Origin: Butyrivibrio sp. LC3010
GTDB taxonomy: Bacteria > Bacillota > Clostridia > Lachnospirales > Lachnospiraceae
Assembly: GCF_000424385.1 (NCBI RefSeq)
Contig: NZ_AUJU01000009.1
Span: 99,566 to 163,565, forward strand
Reading direction: 5' to 3'
DNA length: 64,000 bases
In this document: positions 1 to 7,881 of the stretch, piece by piece
Numbering within the stretch: position 1 is the stretch's first letter
How the letters are laid out: each line of letters opens with the position of its first letter
Made by a program: the position numbers and the translations under genes
The notes under the pieces: generated by a model
What the model was told of the DNA's origin: nothing
Databases searched by the model: none
What the model saw: only the letters and a program-made list of their open reading frames with translations

Positions 1-164
1 GCAGGAACGGAATATTCTTTATTCCGCTTATTTTAATTCTGCCACAGATATTTGGATTATTTGGAGTTGAAATTACTCAGGCTATTGCCGATATGTTTTC
101 AATTGCAGTTTCAATACCGCTTGCTTATTCAGAAATAAGACATTTTAAGGAGCAGAGTAAGTGA
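1..164 (+). CDS. MATE family efflux transporter, C-terminal end (partial)
   Basis: Reading from base 3, the open frame runs to a TGA at 162-164 and gives the last 53 residues of a membrane protein. It holds two hydrophobic helices joined by a short loop and ends in a basic/acidic tail (RHFKEQSK). The pattern of a helix, a GVEITQAIADMFS stretch and a final helix is typical of the C-terminus of MATE (NorM/DinF) multidrug exporters. The family call rests on a short fragment and is an inference. The stop overlaps the GTG start of the next gene by 4 bp (GTGA), so the two are probably co-translated. Confidence 0.55.
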   Translation, partial: RNGIFFIPLILILPQIFGLFGVEITQAIADMFSIAVSIPLAYSEIRHFKEQSK

Positions 165-844
165 AGAAAAAAGATCTTATAAGAAAACTTATTATAGTGA
201 TCTTTATTGCAGCATTCCTGATTGCTGTCTATTTTTTCATAGGAAAACCGATGCTGAAATTTGTTGGTGATCCGGATGAATTAAAGGCTTATATAGAAAG
301 CAGAGGAGCCATGGGACTTCTGGTATTCTGCCTTCTTGTAACTGTGCAGACAATATCTACCTGTATTCCGGGTACTCCGTTTTATATGGGTGCAGGATAT
401 GTTCTTGGTGGATTCTATGGAGCACTTATATGTGACTTAGCTGCGACCATAGGTAACACCGTAGCATTTTTACTTGGAAGGAAATTTGGAAGAAAGCTCC
501 TTGAAAACTTGTTTCCTGAAAAGAAAATCGAATCCGTTGAGCAATACATAAAGAAAGGCAGTCCAAAGCTTATTCATATAATGTTCATGTTTTTACCGCT
601 TCCCAAGGATACTTATGCATGGTTTGGATATTATTCTGGTGAGAAGGTTCTGATGTGGATGGTTATTACATTTATCGCAAGGTTTCCTCACATCTTTTTA
701 TACAGCTATGGCGGGAATAAGATTCAGGAACAGCAGTATGGTGTTCTGATACTTGGCGCAATTATTGCAGTTTTGGTTTACGTGGTAGTATTACTTAGGA
801 TAAAGAAGCTTCGTAAGGAAGATAATAACATCGATGAAATCTGA
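161..844 (+). CDS. TVP38/TMEM64 (VTT-domain) family membrane protein
   Basis: The protein has 227 residues, with an N-terminal transmembrane helix at about 9-29, a VTT (SNARE-associated, DedA-like) core at about 60-190 and a final helix before a charged tail. The core shows the family signature of a Gly-rich helix (YMGAGYVLGGFYGA, about 75-88) followed by GNTVAFLLGRKFGRK. Family members are integral membrane proteins linked to lipid scrambling or small-solute transport; the substrate cannot be told here. The start is a GTG with AAGGAG 9 bases upstream, overlapping the upstream exporter stop, which supports a two-gene operon. No neighbour explains the function. Confidence 0.85.
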   Translation: MKKKDLIRKLIIVIFIAAFLIAVYFFIGKPMLKFVGDPDELKAYIESRGAMGLLVFCLLVTVQTISTCIPGTPFYMGAGYVLGGFYGALICDLAATIGNTVAFLLGRKFGRKLLENLFPEKKIESVEQYIKKGSPKLIHIMFMFLPLPKDTYAWFGYYSGEKVLMWMVITFIARFPHIFLYSYGGNKIQEQQYGVLILGAIIAVLVYVVVLLRIKKLRKEDNNIDEI

Positions 845-993
845 TTTTGGAAAAGCAGATTATTTATGCTTCATATAATCTAAAATTTGTATAAAAGATT
901 AACTATTAACTGAATATTTTAATTTTGATATGTTATTATTATGTATAGAGTTACTGAATGATTTACCTTTACTGATTTGCAGGAGGAGGAATT

Positions 994-1632
994 ATGCAAG
1001 GCTATACCAAGATTGAATATTCCAGAAATAATGAAGTTATTCTACGTAACACAAAAGGGCATTTTATTACACCCAATTCCCATGTTAATTACTTTATTGA
1101 TTTTTGTGATGCCAAGGCCAGGATGAAGGAAGCAAGAGCTGCAGGCGAATCCCTTGCAGAGTTTTATATAGCTTCGGGTGCCATAGACACAATTCTTTGC
1201 CTCAATGGTATGGAGGTTGTAGGCTCTTATCTTGCTGAAAAGCTGACACAGGCAGGGGTTATCTCAACTAATGCCCATAAGACGATGTACATAACAGGAC
1301 CTGAATACAATGTTAACGGACAGATAATGTTCAGAGATAACAATAAGCATATGATAACCGGCAAGAAGGTTTTGATCATTTCCGATTCCGTTACAACAGG
1401 CGGGTCACTTAAGAGTGCATTGGATTCTGTAAGATTCTATCAGGGTGAAGTAGTCGGAATTGCAGCAATTTTCTCCGTTGCTACACAGATTGAGAATTAT
1501 CCGATAATGTCCCTGTTTTCAACGAGAGATCTTCCGGACTATGCAAGCTACGCTCCGGATAACTGCCCTTTATGCAAGGAAGGTGTAGTAGTAGATGCTA
1601 TCTGTAATGGATTTGGATATTCTACTTTATAA
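994..1632 (+). CDS. orotate phosphoribosyltransferase-like protein
   Basis: This 212-residue protein has a type I phosphoribosyltransferase fold. The PRPP-binding loop is at 126-138 (VLIISDSVTTGGS, with D131 and the TTGGS loop 134-138). It resembles PyrE, which makes OMP from orotate and PRPP, but the usual acidic pair before TTGGS (ED or DD) is DS here. A CPLC pair near residue 190 is not typical of PyrE. It could be a PyrE paralogue or another purine/pyrimidine PRTase. An AGGAGGAGG ribosome site lies just upstream of the ATG. It appears monocistronic: the next gene is convergent. No other pyr gene is in the window, so the biosynthetic role is unproven. Confidence 0.7.
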   Translation: MQGYTKIEYSRNNEVILRNTKGHFITPNSHVNYFIDFCDAKARMKEARAAGESLAEFYIASGAIDTILCLNGMEVVGSYLAEKLTQAGVISTNAHKTMYITGPEYNVNGQIMFRDNNKHMITGKKVLIISDSVTTGGSLKSALDSVRFYQGEVVGIAAIFSVATQIENYPIMSLFSTRDLPDYASYAPDNCPLCKEGVVVDAICNGFGYSTL

Positions 1633-1653
1633 TTAGTTCCATTAATGAATTGG

Positions 1654-2250
1654 TTATATATCTGGTGAATTGAAGGCCACAAGGATTCCTTCGATTCCCA
1701 TATCACATAATACGATATTTTCAGCAGGTATGTTTATTGTACTAACATACCTGCTTTTATATTCTTCAAGTGAAAGAGAGGACTTAATGTCATAATCAGG
1801 GCAGGTAGAAGCATAGCCTTTTTGAAGACTGTCAGCTTTTGGAATATATGTCTTAAGGTAATGATTGTAGATATCATCAGGAGATGAACAGAGCCAGAGG
1901 CAGTAATTACAGTTTGTTGTGAGCTTACTGGCAACACGTTTTAACTGATCATGTTTATCTATGTCCATAATCGGAAAGCCTGTTGTTTTTATTTCATTTA
2001 CAAGGCTTGCAAGAAGTCTGTAGTCACTCCGTGATAACAGAGCAGAGTAGTGGTTTATGAGAAAATCACATACTTCATATTTTCCGCAGTACATAATTTC
2101 TGTGGTTACTACATCTATGGGATTATGCTTGTCTGTGGTAAGCGCAGTTATTCTGGGGAAAAGCGTATCGTCACGATAGCCGGTTCCTGAATCAATTATC
2201 ATCTTTGCATTTTTTGTTAAATACTCGTATTTATAAGGCCTCTCCATCAT
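1654..2250 (-). CDS. protein of unknown function, minus strand
   Basis: I do not recognise this protein of about 198 residues. It is the only convincing minus-strand gene in the window and sits between two plus-strand genes, so it is not the shadow of another frame. The composition is that of a soluble protein without signal peptide or membrane helix. Near residues 118-124 there is a small Cys cluster (C-N-Y-C-x-x-x-C), which could bind a metal or be redox-active. The start is uncertain: a TTG at 2268 would add six residues, while tandem ATGs at 2250 and 2247 are more plausible, but neither has a strong ribosome site. It converges on the PRTase gene 21 bases away. Confidence 0.6.
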   Translation of the reverse strand: MMERPYKYEYLTKNAKMIIDSGTGYRDDTLFPRITALTTDKHNPIDVVTTEIMYCGKYEVCDFLINHYSALLSRSDYRLLASLVNEIKTTGFPIMDIDKHDQLKRVASKLTTNCNYCLWLCSSPDDIYNHYLKTYIPKADSLQKGYASTCPDYDIKSSLSLEEYKSRYVSTINIPAENIVLCDMGIEGILVAFNSPDI

Positions 2251-2349
2251 ATTTCCATAAATTCCCAATCAAATCATTATTTATATCAATATCAAATTCA
2301 CTTACATTTTACAACGCTTCAAATAGTTTATAAAAGATAAAAAAGCATG

Positions 2350-2378
2350 TTGACATCAGAGACATACGGATGTATATT
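2350..2378 (+). promoter_or_regulatory. promoter of the zinc-efflux operon
   Basis: A TTGACA at 2350-2355 and a TATATT at 2373-2378 are separated by exactly 17 bases. This is a near-consensus sigma-A promoter. The predicted transcription start, about 2385, falls at the first base of the inverted-repeat operator, so a bound repressor would block initiation or clearance. Confidence 0.85.
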
Positions 2379-2384
2379 TAAATC

Positions 2385-2410
2385 AACATATGAACAATCA
2401 TTCATATGTT
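2385..2410 (+). promoter_or_regulatory. SmtB/ArsR-type operator (perfect inverted repeat)
   Basis: Two perfect 10-base arms, AACATATGAA and TTCATATGTT, flank a 6-base spacer (CAATCA). This closely matches the 12-2-12 operator of SmtB/CadC/CzrA metal sensors (ATATGAACA...TGTTCATAT type). It lies directly downstream of the -10 box and about 55 bases upstream of the repressor gene, as expected for autoregulation. Confidence 0.85.
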
Positions 2411-2465
2411 TAAATGAAAGTATTTAAATGAGATTTATGTAAACGCTTATGAAAGGAGGTCAAAT

Positions 2466-2783
2466 ATGGCTGCATTATCATGTAAGCTTGACGAGCTTCC
2501 CGATGAAGAAGAGATGTATGATCTCGCTGAATTATTCAAGGTATTCGGTGATTCATCAAGAATAAGAATTTTGTTCGCGTTATTTGCATCAGAATTTTGT
2601 GTAAATGATCTTGCCGATAATCTTGGAATGACTCAATCAGCAGTTTCTCATCAGCTTAAGATTTTGAAGGTTAATAAGCTCGTTAAGAGTAGACGTGATG
2701 GGAAGCAAATGTATTATTATCTGGCAGATGATCATGTGAGAACCATTATATCAATGGGACGTGAGCATATTGAAGAACAGTAA
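2466..2783 (+). CDS. ArsR/SmtB-family zinc-responsive repressor
   Basis: The protein is a 105-residue winged-helix repressor. The recognition helix is near 56-68 (TQSAVSHQLKILK). The alpha-5 metal site of SmtB/CzrA-type sensors is complete: D88, H90, H101 and E104 fit D-x-H-x10-H-x2-E. The alpha-3 site of CadC is reduced to one cysteine (C45). By family knowledge the alpha-5 site senses Zn(II) or Co(II), so zinc is the likely inducer. It heads the operon behind its own palindromic operator, with AAAGGAGG as ribosome site. The neighbours are an HMA metallochaperone and a CPC-motif P-type ATPase, which agrees with metal-efflux control. Confidence 0.9.
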   Translation: MAALSCKLDELPDEEEMYDLAELFKVFGDSSRIRILFALFASEFCVNDLADNLGMTQSAVSHQLKILKVNKLVKSRRDGKQMYYYLADDHVRTIISMGREHIEEQ

Positions 2784-2834
2784 GATAAACGTAGTTATAA
2801 ATTCTAATTATTATAAAGAAAAGAGGACATAAAG

Positions 2835-3050
2835 ATGAAGAAGAGTTTTAAATGTGAAGTTGATTGTGCAAACTGTGCAGCAAAGATGGAAGATGCAATT
2901 AATAAAATTGATGGTGTTAAGAGTGCCAGAGTAAATTTCATGACACAGAAGCTTACTCTTGATGCAGACGATGACAGATATGATGAGATCCTGGATGCTG
3001 CAGTTAAGGCTTGTAAAAAGGTAGAGCCTGATTGTGAGATTGAAATCTGA
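2835..3050 (+). CDS. heavy-metal-associated (HMA) domain protein, metallochaperone
   Basis: This 71-residue protein is a single HMA ferredoxin-like domain with the metal-binding motif D10-C11-A-N-C14. An Asp before the first Cys (DCxxC) is typical of zinc/cadmium-type domains such as that of ZntA, not of copper chaperones (MxCxxC). The adjacent ATPase lacks the usual N-terminal HMA domain, so this protein probably supplies that function in trans by delivering metal to the pump or buffering it. It lies 51 bases after the repressor gene and is followed by a hairpin. Confidence 0.88.
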   Translation: MKKSFKCEVDCANCAAKMEDAINKIDGVKSARVNFMTQKLTLDADDDRYDEILDAAVKACKKVEPDCEIEI

Positions 3051-3053
3051 CAA

Positions 3054-3077
3054 AAAAGAGCCAATACAGGCTCTTTT
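3054..3077 (+). terminator. hairpin between chaperone and ATPase genes (attenuator or partial terminator)
   Basis: A 9-bp perfect stem, AAAAGAGCC with GGCTCTTTT, encloses the 6-base loop AATACA. It lies right after the chaperone stop and 32 bases before the ATPase start. The descending arm ends in four T, with a further T6 run at 3090-3095. It may lower expression of the ATPase relative to the two small upstream genes or mark a processing site. Confidence 0.6.
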
Positions 3078-3109
3078 ATTAAATATAGTTTTTTTAAGAG
3101 GCGTGTACT

Positions 3110-5059
3110 ATGACTAAAAAGATGAAGAAAACCCGAAACAGAATAATCGCCGTACTTATAATATTTCTGCTATTACTTATACTTGATAATACCGGCATTA
3201 TCTCGCCGGAGAGCTTGAGCATTCTTGGTGTGTTCTATACTCCGGTAATATTTATCATATATCTGATTCCTTATCTGATAATTGGCATAGATGTGTTAAG
3301 GAAGGCGTTTGTAAATATTTCTCATGGACAGGTGTTTGATGAGAATTTCCTGATGATGATTGCTACATTTGGTGCATTTGCGATTGGTGAATATTCAGAA
3401 GCACTGGCAGTTATGCTTTTTTACCAGATTGGAGAGCTTTTCCAGAGTTATGCTGTCGGAAAGTCAAGACAGTCAATAACTGAGCTTATGAGTATTGCTC
3501 CCGAGTATGCAAATGTGATCCGGGATGACGGTGAGATCGAGGAAACAGACCCTGAGGACGTAGAGATAGGAACACTGCTTTTGATTAAGCCCGGTGAAAA
3601 GATTCCAATCGATGGAATAGTAATAGAAGGTGAATCATTTATAGATACTTCTGCCATCACAGGTGAATCTGTTCCAAGAAGAGTTAAGGAATCCGACGAA
3701 GTCATAAGCGGATGCGTAAATCAGGATAGTGTTCTCAAGATAAAAACAACGAAGAAATATGAGGAATCTACAGTTGCCAAGATTCTTGAGCTTGTTGAAA
3801 ATGCCAGCAACAAGAAATCAAGAATGGAGAATTTTATCACCAGATTTGCAAGGTATTATACGCCTGTTGTAACAATTGGAGCTGCTTTACTTGCAATAAT
3901 TCCTCCGATTCTTGGAATGATGCCTATAGCAGATTCTGTTAAAAGAGCTTGTATTTTCCTTATAGTATCCTGCCCCTGCGCGCTTGTTATATCAGTGCCT
4001 TTAGGATTCTTTGGCGGTATTGGTGCAAGTTCCAGGATGGGTATTCTTGTTAAGGGAAGTAATTTCCTTGAGGCTATAGCTGAGGCAGATACTCTGGTTC
4101 TTGATAAGACAGGTACAATCACTAAGGGTGAATTCAAGGTAAGCGAGATAATTCCTGCAAGTGCTGATGTCACAAAGGAAGAAATCATATGTATCGCTTC
4201 CGGTGCTGAGAAATTTTCAAATCATCCGATCGCAAGATCGATTATCGAATATCATGAAGAAATGCATAGTAATAACAGTTCTTTGAGCGATGATAATACT
4301 GAGCTTTCAGATATCAAAGAGGTGGCAGGCCACGGCATAACTGCACTTCTTGGAAAAGAAATGATTTTTGTCGGAAATGCCAAGCTTCTAAAGAAGTATG
4401 AGATAGATTTTACTGAATCTGATAAGCCGGGAACCGTTATTTATGTAGCCATGGGAAAAGTTTTTCTTGGAACAATCATAATATCTGATACAATAAAAGA
4501 AGGTGCTGCAGAATCTATTTCGAGTGTGAAGAGAGCCGGCGTGACGAAGGTTGTAATGCTCACAGGTGATAACGAAGATACTGCCAGGGTCGTAGCAGAA
4601 AAAGTCGGAATAGATGATGTATATTCGCAGTTACTGCCAGCAGATAAGGTTGAAAGAGTGGAATATCTCCTTAACAATAACAGCGGTGGTAAGGTTGCAT
4701 TTGTTGGTGATGGTATTAATGATGCTCCTGTTCTAATGAGAGCTGATGTTGGAATCGCCATGGGAAGCATGGGTTCTGATGCTGCCATTGAAGCGGCAGA
4801 CATAGTTCTTATGGATGATGACATAGGTAAGATTTCAGCAGTAATTAAAATTGCCAGAAAAACCTTGAGCATTGTAAAGGAAAACATCGTATTCGCTCTT
4901 TTTGTAAAAATATTGATACTGTTTCTTGGTGCTATTGGATTTGCGACCATGTGGATGGCTGTGTTTGGTGATGTGGGTGTTGCCGTACTTGCTATTCTTA
5001 ATTCAATGAGAGCCATGAGATGGTCGAAAGAGGATATGAATGGCAAAGTCAGAGCTTGA
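3110..5059 (+). CDS. zinc/cadmium-exporting P1B-type ATPase
   Basis: This 649-residue heavy-metal-translocating P-type ATPase has TGES at 184-187 (actuator), the membrane metal-site motif CPC at 288-290, the phosphorylated D332 in DKTGT, and a GDGIND hinge near 550. The last membrane helices carry a conserved Lys (FVKIL) and a GDVG Asp. With CPC, these are the features of P1B-2 (ZntA/CadA) pumps for Zn, Cd and Pb. It lacks the usual N-terminal HMA domain; the separate 71-residue HMA protein upstream may replace it. The repressor's zinc site supports zinc as the main substrate. Its 3' end overlaps the next gene by 20 bases, so transcription probably continues downstream. Confidence 0.93.
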   Translation: MTKKMKKTRNRIIAVLIIFLLLLILDNTGIISPESLSILGVFYTPVIFIIYLIPYLIIGIDVLRKAFVNISHGQVFDENFLMMIATFGAFAIGEYSEALAVMLFYQIGELFQSYAVGKSRQSITELMSIAPEYANVIRDDGEIEETDPEDVEIGTLLLIKPGEKIPIDGIVIEGESFIDTSAITGESVPRRVKESDEVISGCVNQDSVLKIKTTKKYEESTVAKILELVENASNKKSRMENFITRFARYYTPVVTIGAALLAIIPPILGMMPIADSVKRACIFLIVSCPCALVISVPLGFFGGIGASSRMGILVKGSNFLEAIAEADTLVLDKTGTITKGEFKVSEIIPASADVTKEEIICIASGAEKFSNHPIARSIIEYHEEMHSNNSSLSDDNTELSDIKEVAGHGITALLGKEMIFVGNAKLLKKYEIDFTESDKPGTVIYVAMGKVFLGTIIISDTIKEGAAESISSVKRAGVTKVVMLTGDNEDTARVVAEKVGIDDVYSQLLPADKVERVEYLLNNNSGGKVAFVGDGINDAPVLMRADVGIAMGSMGSDAAIEAADIVLMDDDIGKISAVIKIARKTLSIVKENIVFALFVKILILFLGAIGFATMWMAVFGDVGVAVLAILNSMRAMRWSKEDMNGKVRA

Positions 5060-7007
5060 AGTAATACAGCTTTTAATGAAGCTGATTGGACACAAGACAG
5101 GCGAAATCAGTAAAGTAACTTACACCCCTCAGAAGATTGTTTTTCCAACGGATACAGAGGGGGAGACATCTCTTCCCAGATGTACTCCGGAGGAGCAGGG
5201 GGTAAGTAGTGTATTTATTGAGAAATTATTCAGGACACTACATGAGAATAACAGCTGTCATATGCATAAAGCAATGGCAGTAAGAAATGGATATGTAATA
5301 GGTGAGTGTGCTTTCAGACCATTTGATATGGATAAATGGCATGTTACTCATTCTATGTGTAAAAGCGTAACAGGAATGGCTATAGGTCTTCTTGTATGCG
5401 AAGGAAAAATTAAATTAGAAGACAAGATTGAAGATATATTCAAAGGAATGAAGGGACCTTTACAAAGTCTGTTTTCAAGTGGAATCACTGTAAGACATCT
5501 TTTGACAATGACAAGTGGTTCTTCATTTAATGAATCAGGCTCAATTGCTTCCAATGATTGGAGAAAACAATTTCTGGAGGCTCAGGTTAAATTTACACCA
5601 GGATCATCCTTTGAGTATAATTCAATGAATTCCTACATGCTCTCAGCGATAGTGAGTGAAGTCACTGGCGAGAGCATGTTTGATTATTTAAAACCCAGAC
5701 TATTCGAGCCTTTAGGAATAAAGAGAGTCTTCTGGGAGACCTGTCCTCAGGGAATTAATAAAGGCGGCTGGGGAATGTACCTCAGAATGGAAGATATGGC
5801 TAAACTGGGACAGCTATATCTTAACAATGGTTCTTATGACGGCAAACAGATTTTGCCTGAAGAATGGGTTAAAGCTGCAACAACAATGCAGATACCAACC
5901 GGGGTTACTTCTGCTCCCGGATATGGTTTTCAGCTTTGGAACAGCAGTTCAAGACTTGGGGCATATACATTTAACGGAATGCTTGGACAGAACGTGTATG
6001 TTTTCCCTGACATTAATATGATGATAGTCACTAATGCAGGCAATGAGGACCTTTTCCAAAAGGGCAATATGTCCAGAACTGTACATAATCTTATGGCTGA
6101 GCTTGAGGTAGAAGATGCGTCCATCGAAATCTCAGATGAGGTAATCGCTGCTCAAAGGAGCCTTGCGAAATTTATAAAAAGTGTTCAGGATGAGCCTGAA
6201 GCTTCATTTTGTATACCATCGGGAGGCTGGAATAAAAAGAAAAAGCGAAGTACTCTCGGAATGAGTCACAAATTCAGATACCTTCTTATGAAGAGTCTGG
6301 ATGGAGTGGTTTACGATATGGATGATAAAGGAGTAGGATTCATGCCTTTACTTATGCAGATAATGCATAATAACTTTACCGATGGTATTTCATCTGTGGG
6401 CTTTAAACTTAATAATGCAAACGGTGCTTTTTACCTTCTTATTAAGGAGGGAGAAAAGATTCATGAAATAAAATGCGGACTGGATGGAAAAGCGGCTCTG
6501 ACAGATATTGATGAACATGGTGAAATCTACAGTGTCGCTACAATATCAGAGTTTTCTACTGACGAATACGGAAGACCTGTTATAAGAAATGAGTTTTATT
6601 TTACAGAAGATTCTACCGCCAGAGTGATGAATATTTATCTTGGGAAAAGACAGCCGCTTGAACATGATAATGCTATTTCATTTCTATTTGAGAAAGCTCC
6701 GGCAAATATCGGTATAAGATTTGATGAAATACCGGGAAGTGGAATGCTCATAAATATTCTGAACCAGTTTGGGAACCTTGAAGATTTGAAGGGAATCAAT
6801 GGTTTTGTAAAAAATAAGCTGACTGACTACGGCGCACTTGATGCACTTATATTGGCAATTCAGGATACGGTTCGTCCTAAGCTTCACGGTACTATACATG
6901 ACAAAGATGCCGATGTAGGGTATGATGTAGAGTATAAAAATGATTCTGATATTGAAAATGTTGAAGATTCGGTGTCAGATGAAGATGTAATAATGGAGGA
7001 TGGCTAA
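5040..7007 (+). CDS. beta-lactamase-family serine hydrolase with long C-terminal extension
   Basis: This 655-residue protein contains a class-C beta-lactamase/esterase domain at about 45-345. The nucleophile motif S-M-C-K is at 105-108 and the Tyr motif Y193-N-S follows. No signal peptide or membrane helix is visible, so it should be cytoplasmic, unlike secreted beta-lactamases. Residues of about 380-630 form a second region that I do not recognise. The C-terminus is strongly acidic (SDEDVIMEDG). The family includes esterases and peptidases acting on D-amino acid peptides; the substrate here is unknown. Translation starts inside the end of the ATPase gene and stops directly against the ATG of the nucleoside phosphorylase. 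Confidence 0.85.
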   Translation: MAKSELEVIQLLMKLIGHKTGEISKVTYTPQKIVFPTDTEGETSLPRCTPEEQGVSSVFIEKLFRTLHENNSCHMHKAMAVRNGYVIGECAFRPFDMDKWHVTHSMCKSVTGMAIGLLVCEGKIKLEDKIEDIFKGMKGPLQSLFSSGITVRHLLTMTSGSSFNESGSIASNDWRKQFLEAQVKFTPGSSFEYNSMNSYMLSAIVSEVTGESMFDYLKPRLFEPLGIKRVFWETCPQGINKGGWGMYLRMEDMAKLGQLYLNNGSYDGKQILPEEWVKAATTMQIPTGVTSAPGYGFQLWNSSSRLGAYTFNGMLGQNVYVFPDINMMIVTNAGNEDLFQKGNMSRTVHNLMAELEVEDASIEISDEVIAAQRSLAKFIKSVQDEPEASFCIPSGGWNKKKKRSTLGMSHKFRYLLMKSLDGVVYDMDDKGVGFMPLLMQIMHNNFTDGISSVGFKLNNANGAFYLLIKEGEKIHEIKCGLDGKAALTDIDEHGEIYSVATISEFSTDEYGRPVIRNEFYFTEDSTARVMNIYLGKRQPLEHDNAISFLFEKAPANIGIRFDEIPGSGMLINILNQFGNLEDLKGINGFVKNKLTDYGALDALILAIQDTVRPKLHGTIHDKDADVGYDVEYKNDSDIENVEDSVSDEDVIMEDG

Positions 7008-7832
7008 ATGTCAAATGAAATATACGAGAAGGTAAATAAATGTGTTAAAGCAATCAGAAAGGTAACGGACTTTAAGCCAAGAGTAGCTCTGACACTGGGC
7101 TCAGGTCTTGGTAATTACGCAGAACAGATCAAGGTTGAGTGTGAGATTTCATATTCTGATATACCCGGATTTCCTGTATCCACAGTTCCTGGACATGCAG
7201 GGAAATTCATTTTTGGATATGTTGGTGATGTTCCTGTTGTATGTATGAAAGGCCGTGTACATTTTTACGAAGGATATGATATCAGCGATGTTGTACTTCC
7301 TGCCAGAGTTATGAGACTTTTGGGAGCTGATATATTGTTCCTTACAAATGCTGCAGGTGGAATTAATTATAATTTTGATTGCGGTGATCTGATGCTTATA
7401 ACTGATCAGATTTCAGTATTTGTAAGAAATCCTCTGATTGGTCAGAATATTGATGAATTTGGTTTAAGATTCCCTGATATGAGCTGTGTTTATGATAAGG
7501 AGCTTCGTGAGATTATCATAAAAACTGCACTTAAGAATAAGATTCCTCTTAAGCAGGGAGTATATGCTCAGCTTACCGGACCTTCATTTGAGTCTCCTGC
7601 TGAGATCCGTATGCTTAGAACTATGGGAGCTGATGCTGTTGGAATGAGTACAGTTGTAGAAGCTATCGCGGCAAGACATATGGGCATGAGAGTCTGCGGT
7701 ATCTCTTGCATAAGTAATCTTGCTGCAGGAATGCTTAATGAGCCTCTTTCACATGAAGATGTTCAGAAGGCTGCAGATAAAACAGGTCCTCTTTTTGAGA
7801 AGCTTGTAACAGAATGTGTTAAAAAATTTTAA
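7008..7832 (+). CDS. purine nucleoside phosphorylase (trimeric type)
   Basis: This 274-residue enzyme cleaves purine nucleosides with phosphate to give free base and (deoxy)ribose-1-phosphate. The phosphate-loop GSGLG is at 31-35, followed by the GRVHFYEGY and TNAAGGIN motifs. A conserved Asn near 241 (SCISNLAAGM) marks the family that prefers 6-oxopurines (inosine, guanosine). Its ATG follows the upstream stop with no gap. The next gene encodes an MTA/SAH-type deaminase, so the pair could act in sequence, with deamination to an inosine analogue and then phosphorolysis. The specific nucleoside is inference. Confidence 0.92.
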   Translation: MSNEIYEKVNKCVKAIRKVTDFKPRVALTLGSGLGNYAEQIKVECEISYSDIPGFPVSTVPGHAGKFIFGYVGDVPVVCMKGRVHFYEGYDISDVVLPARVMRLLGADILFLTNAAGGINYNFDCGDLMLITDQISVFVRNPLIGQNIDEFGLRFPDMSCVYDKELREIIIKTALKNKIPLKQGVYAQLTGPSFESPAEIRMLRTMGADAVGMSTVVEAIAARHMGMRVCGISCISNLAAGMLNEPLSHEDVQKAADKTGPLFEKLVTECVKKF

Positions 7833-7881
7833 TAACATCACATGAACACAATGTAGGCTAAGAGGATAGGAGAAGGAAAAG

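Noticed and set aside
4441..5046. 201-residue open frame on the minus strand opposite the metal ATPase
   Set aside because: It lies wholly within the ATPase gene and has no ribosome site. Its Ser/Thr/Ile-rich composition is what the complement of a biased gene gives.
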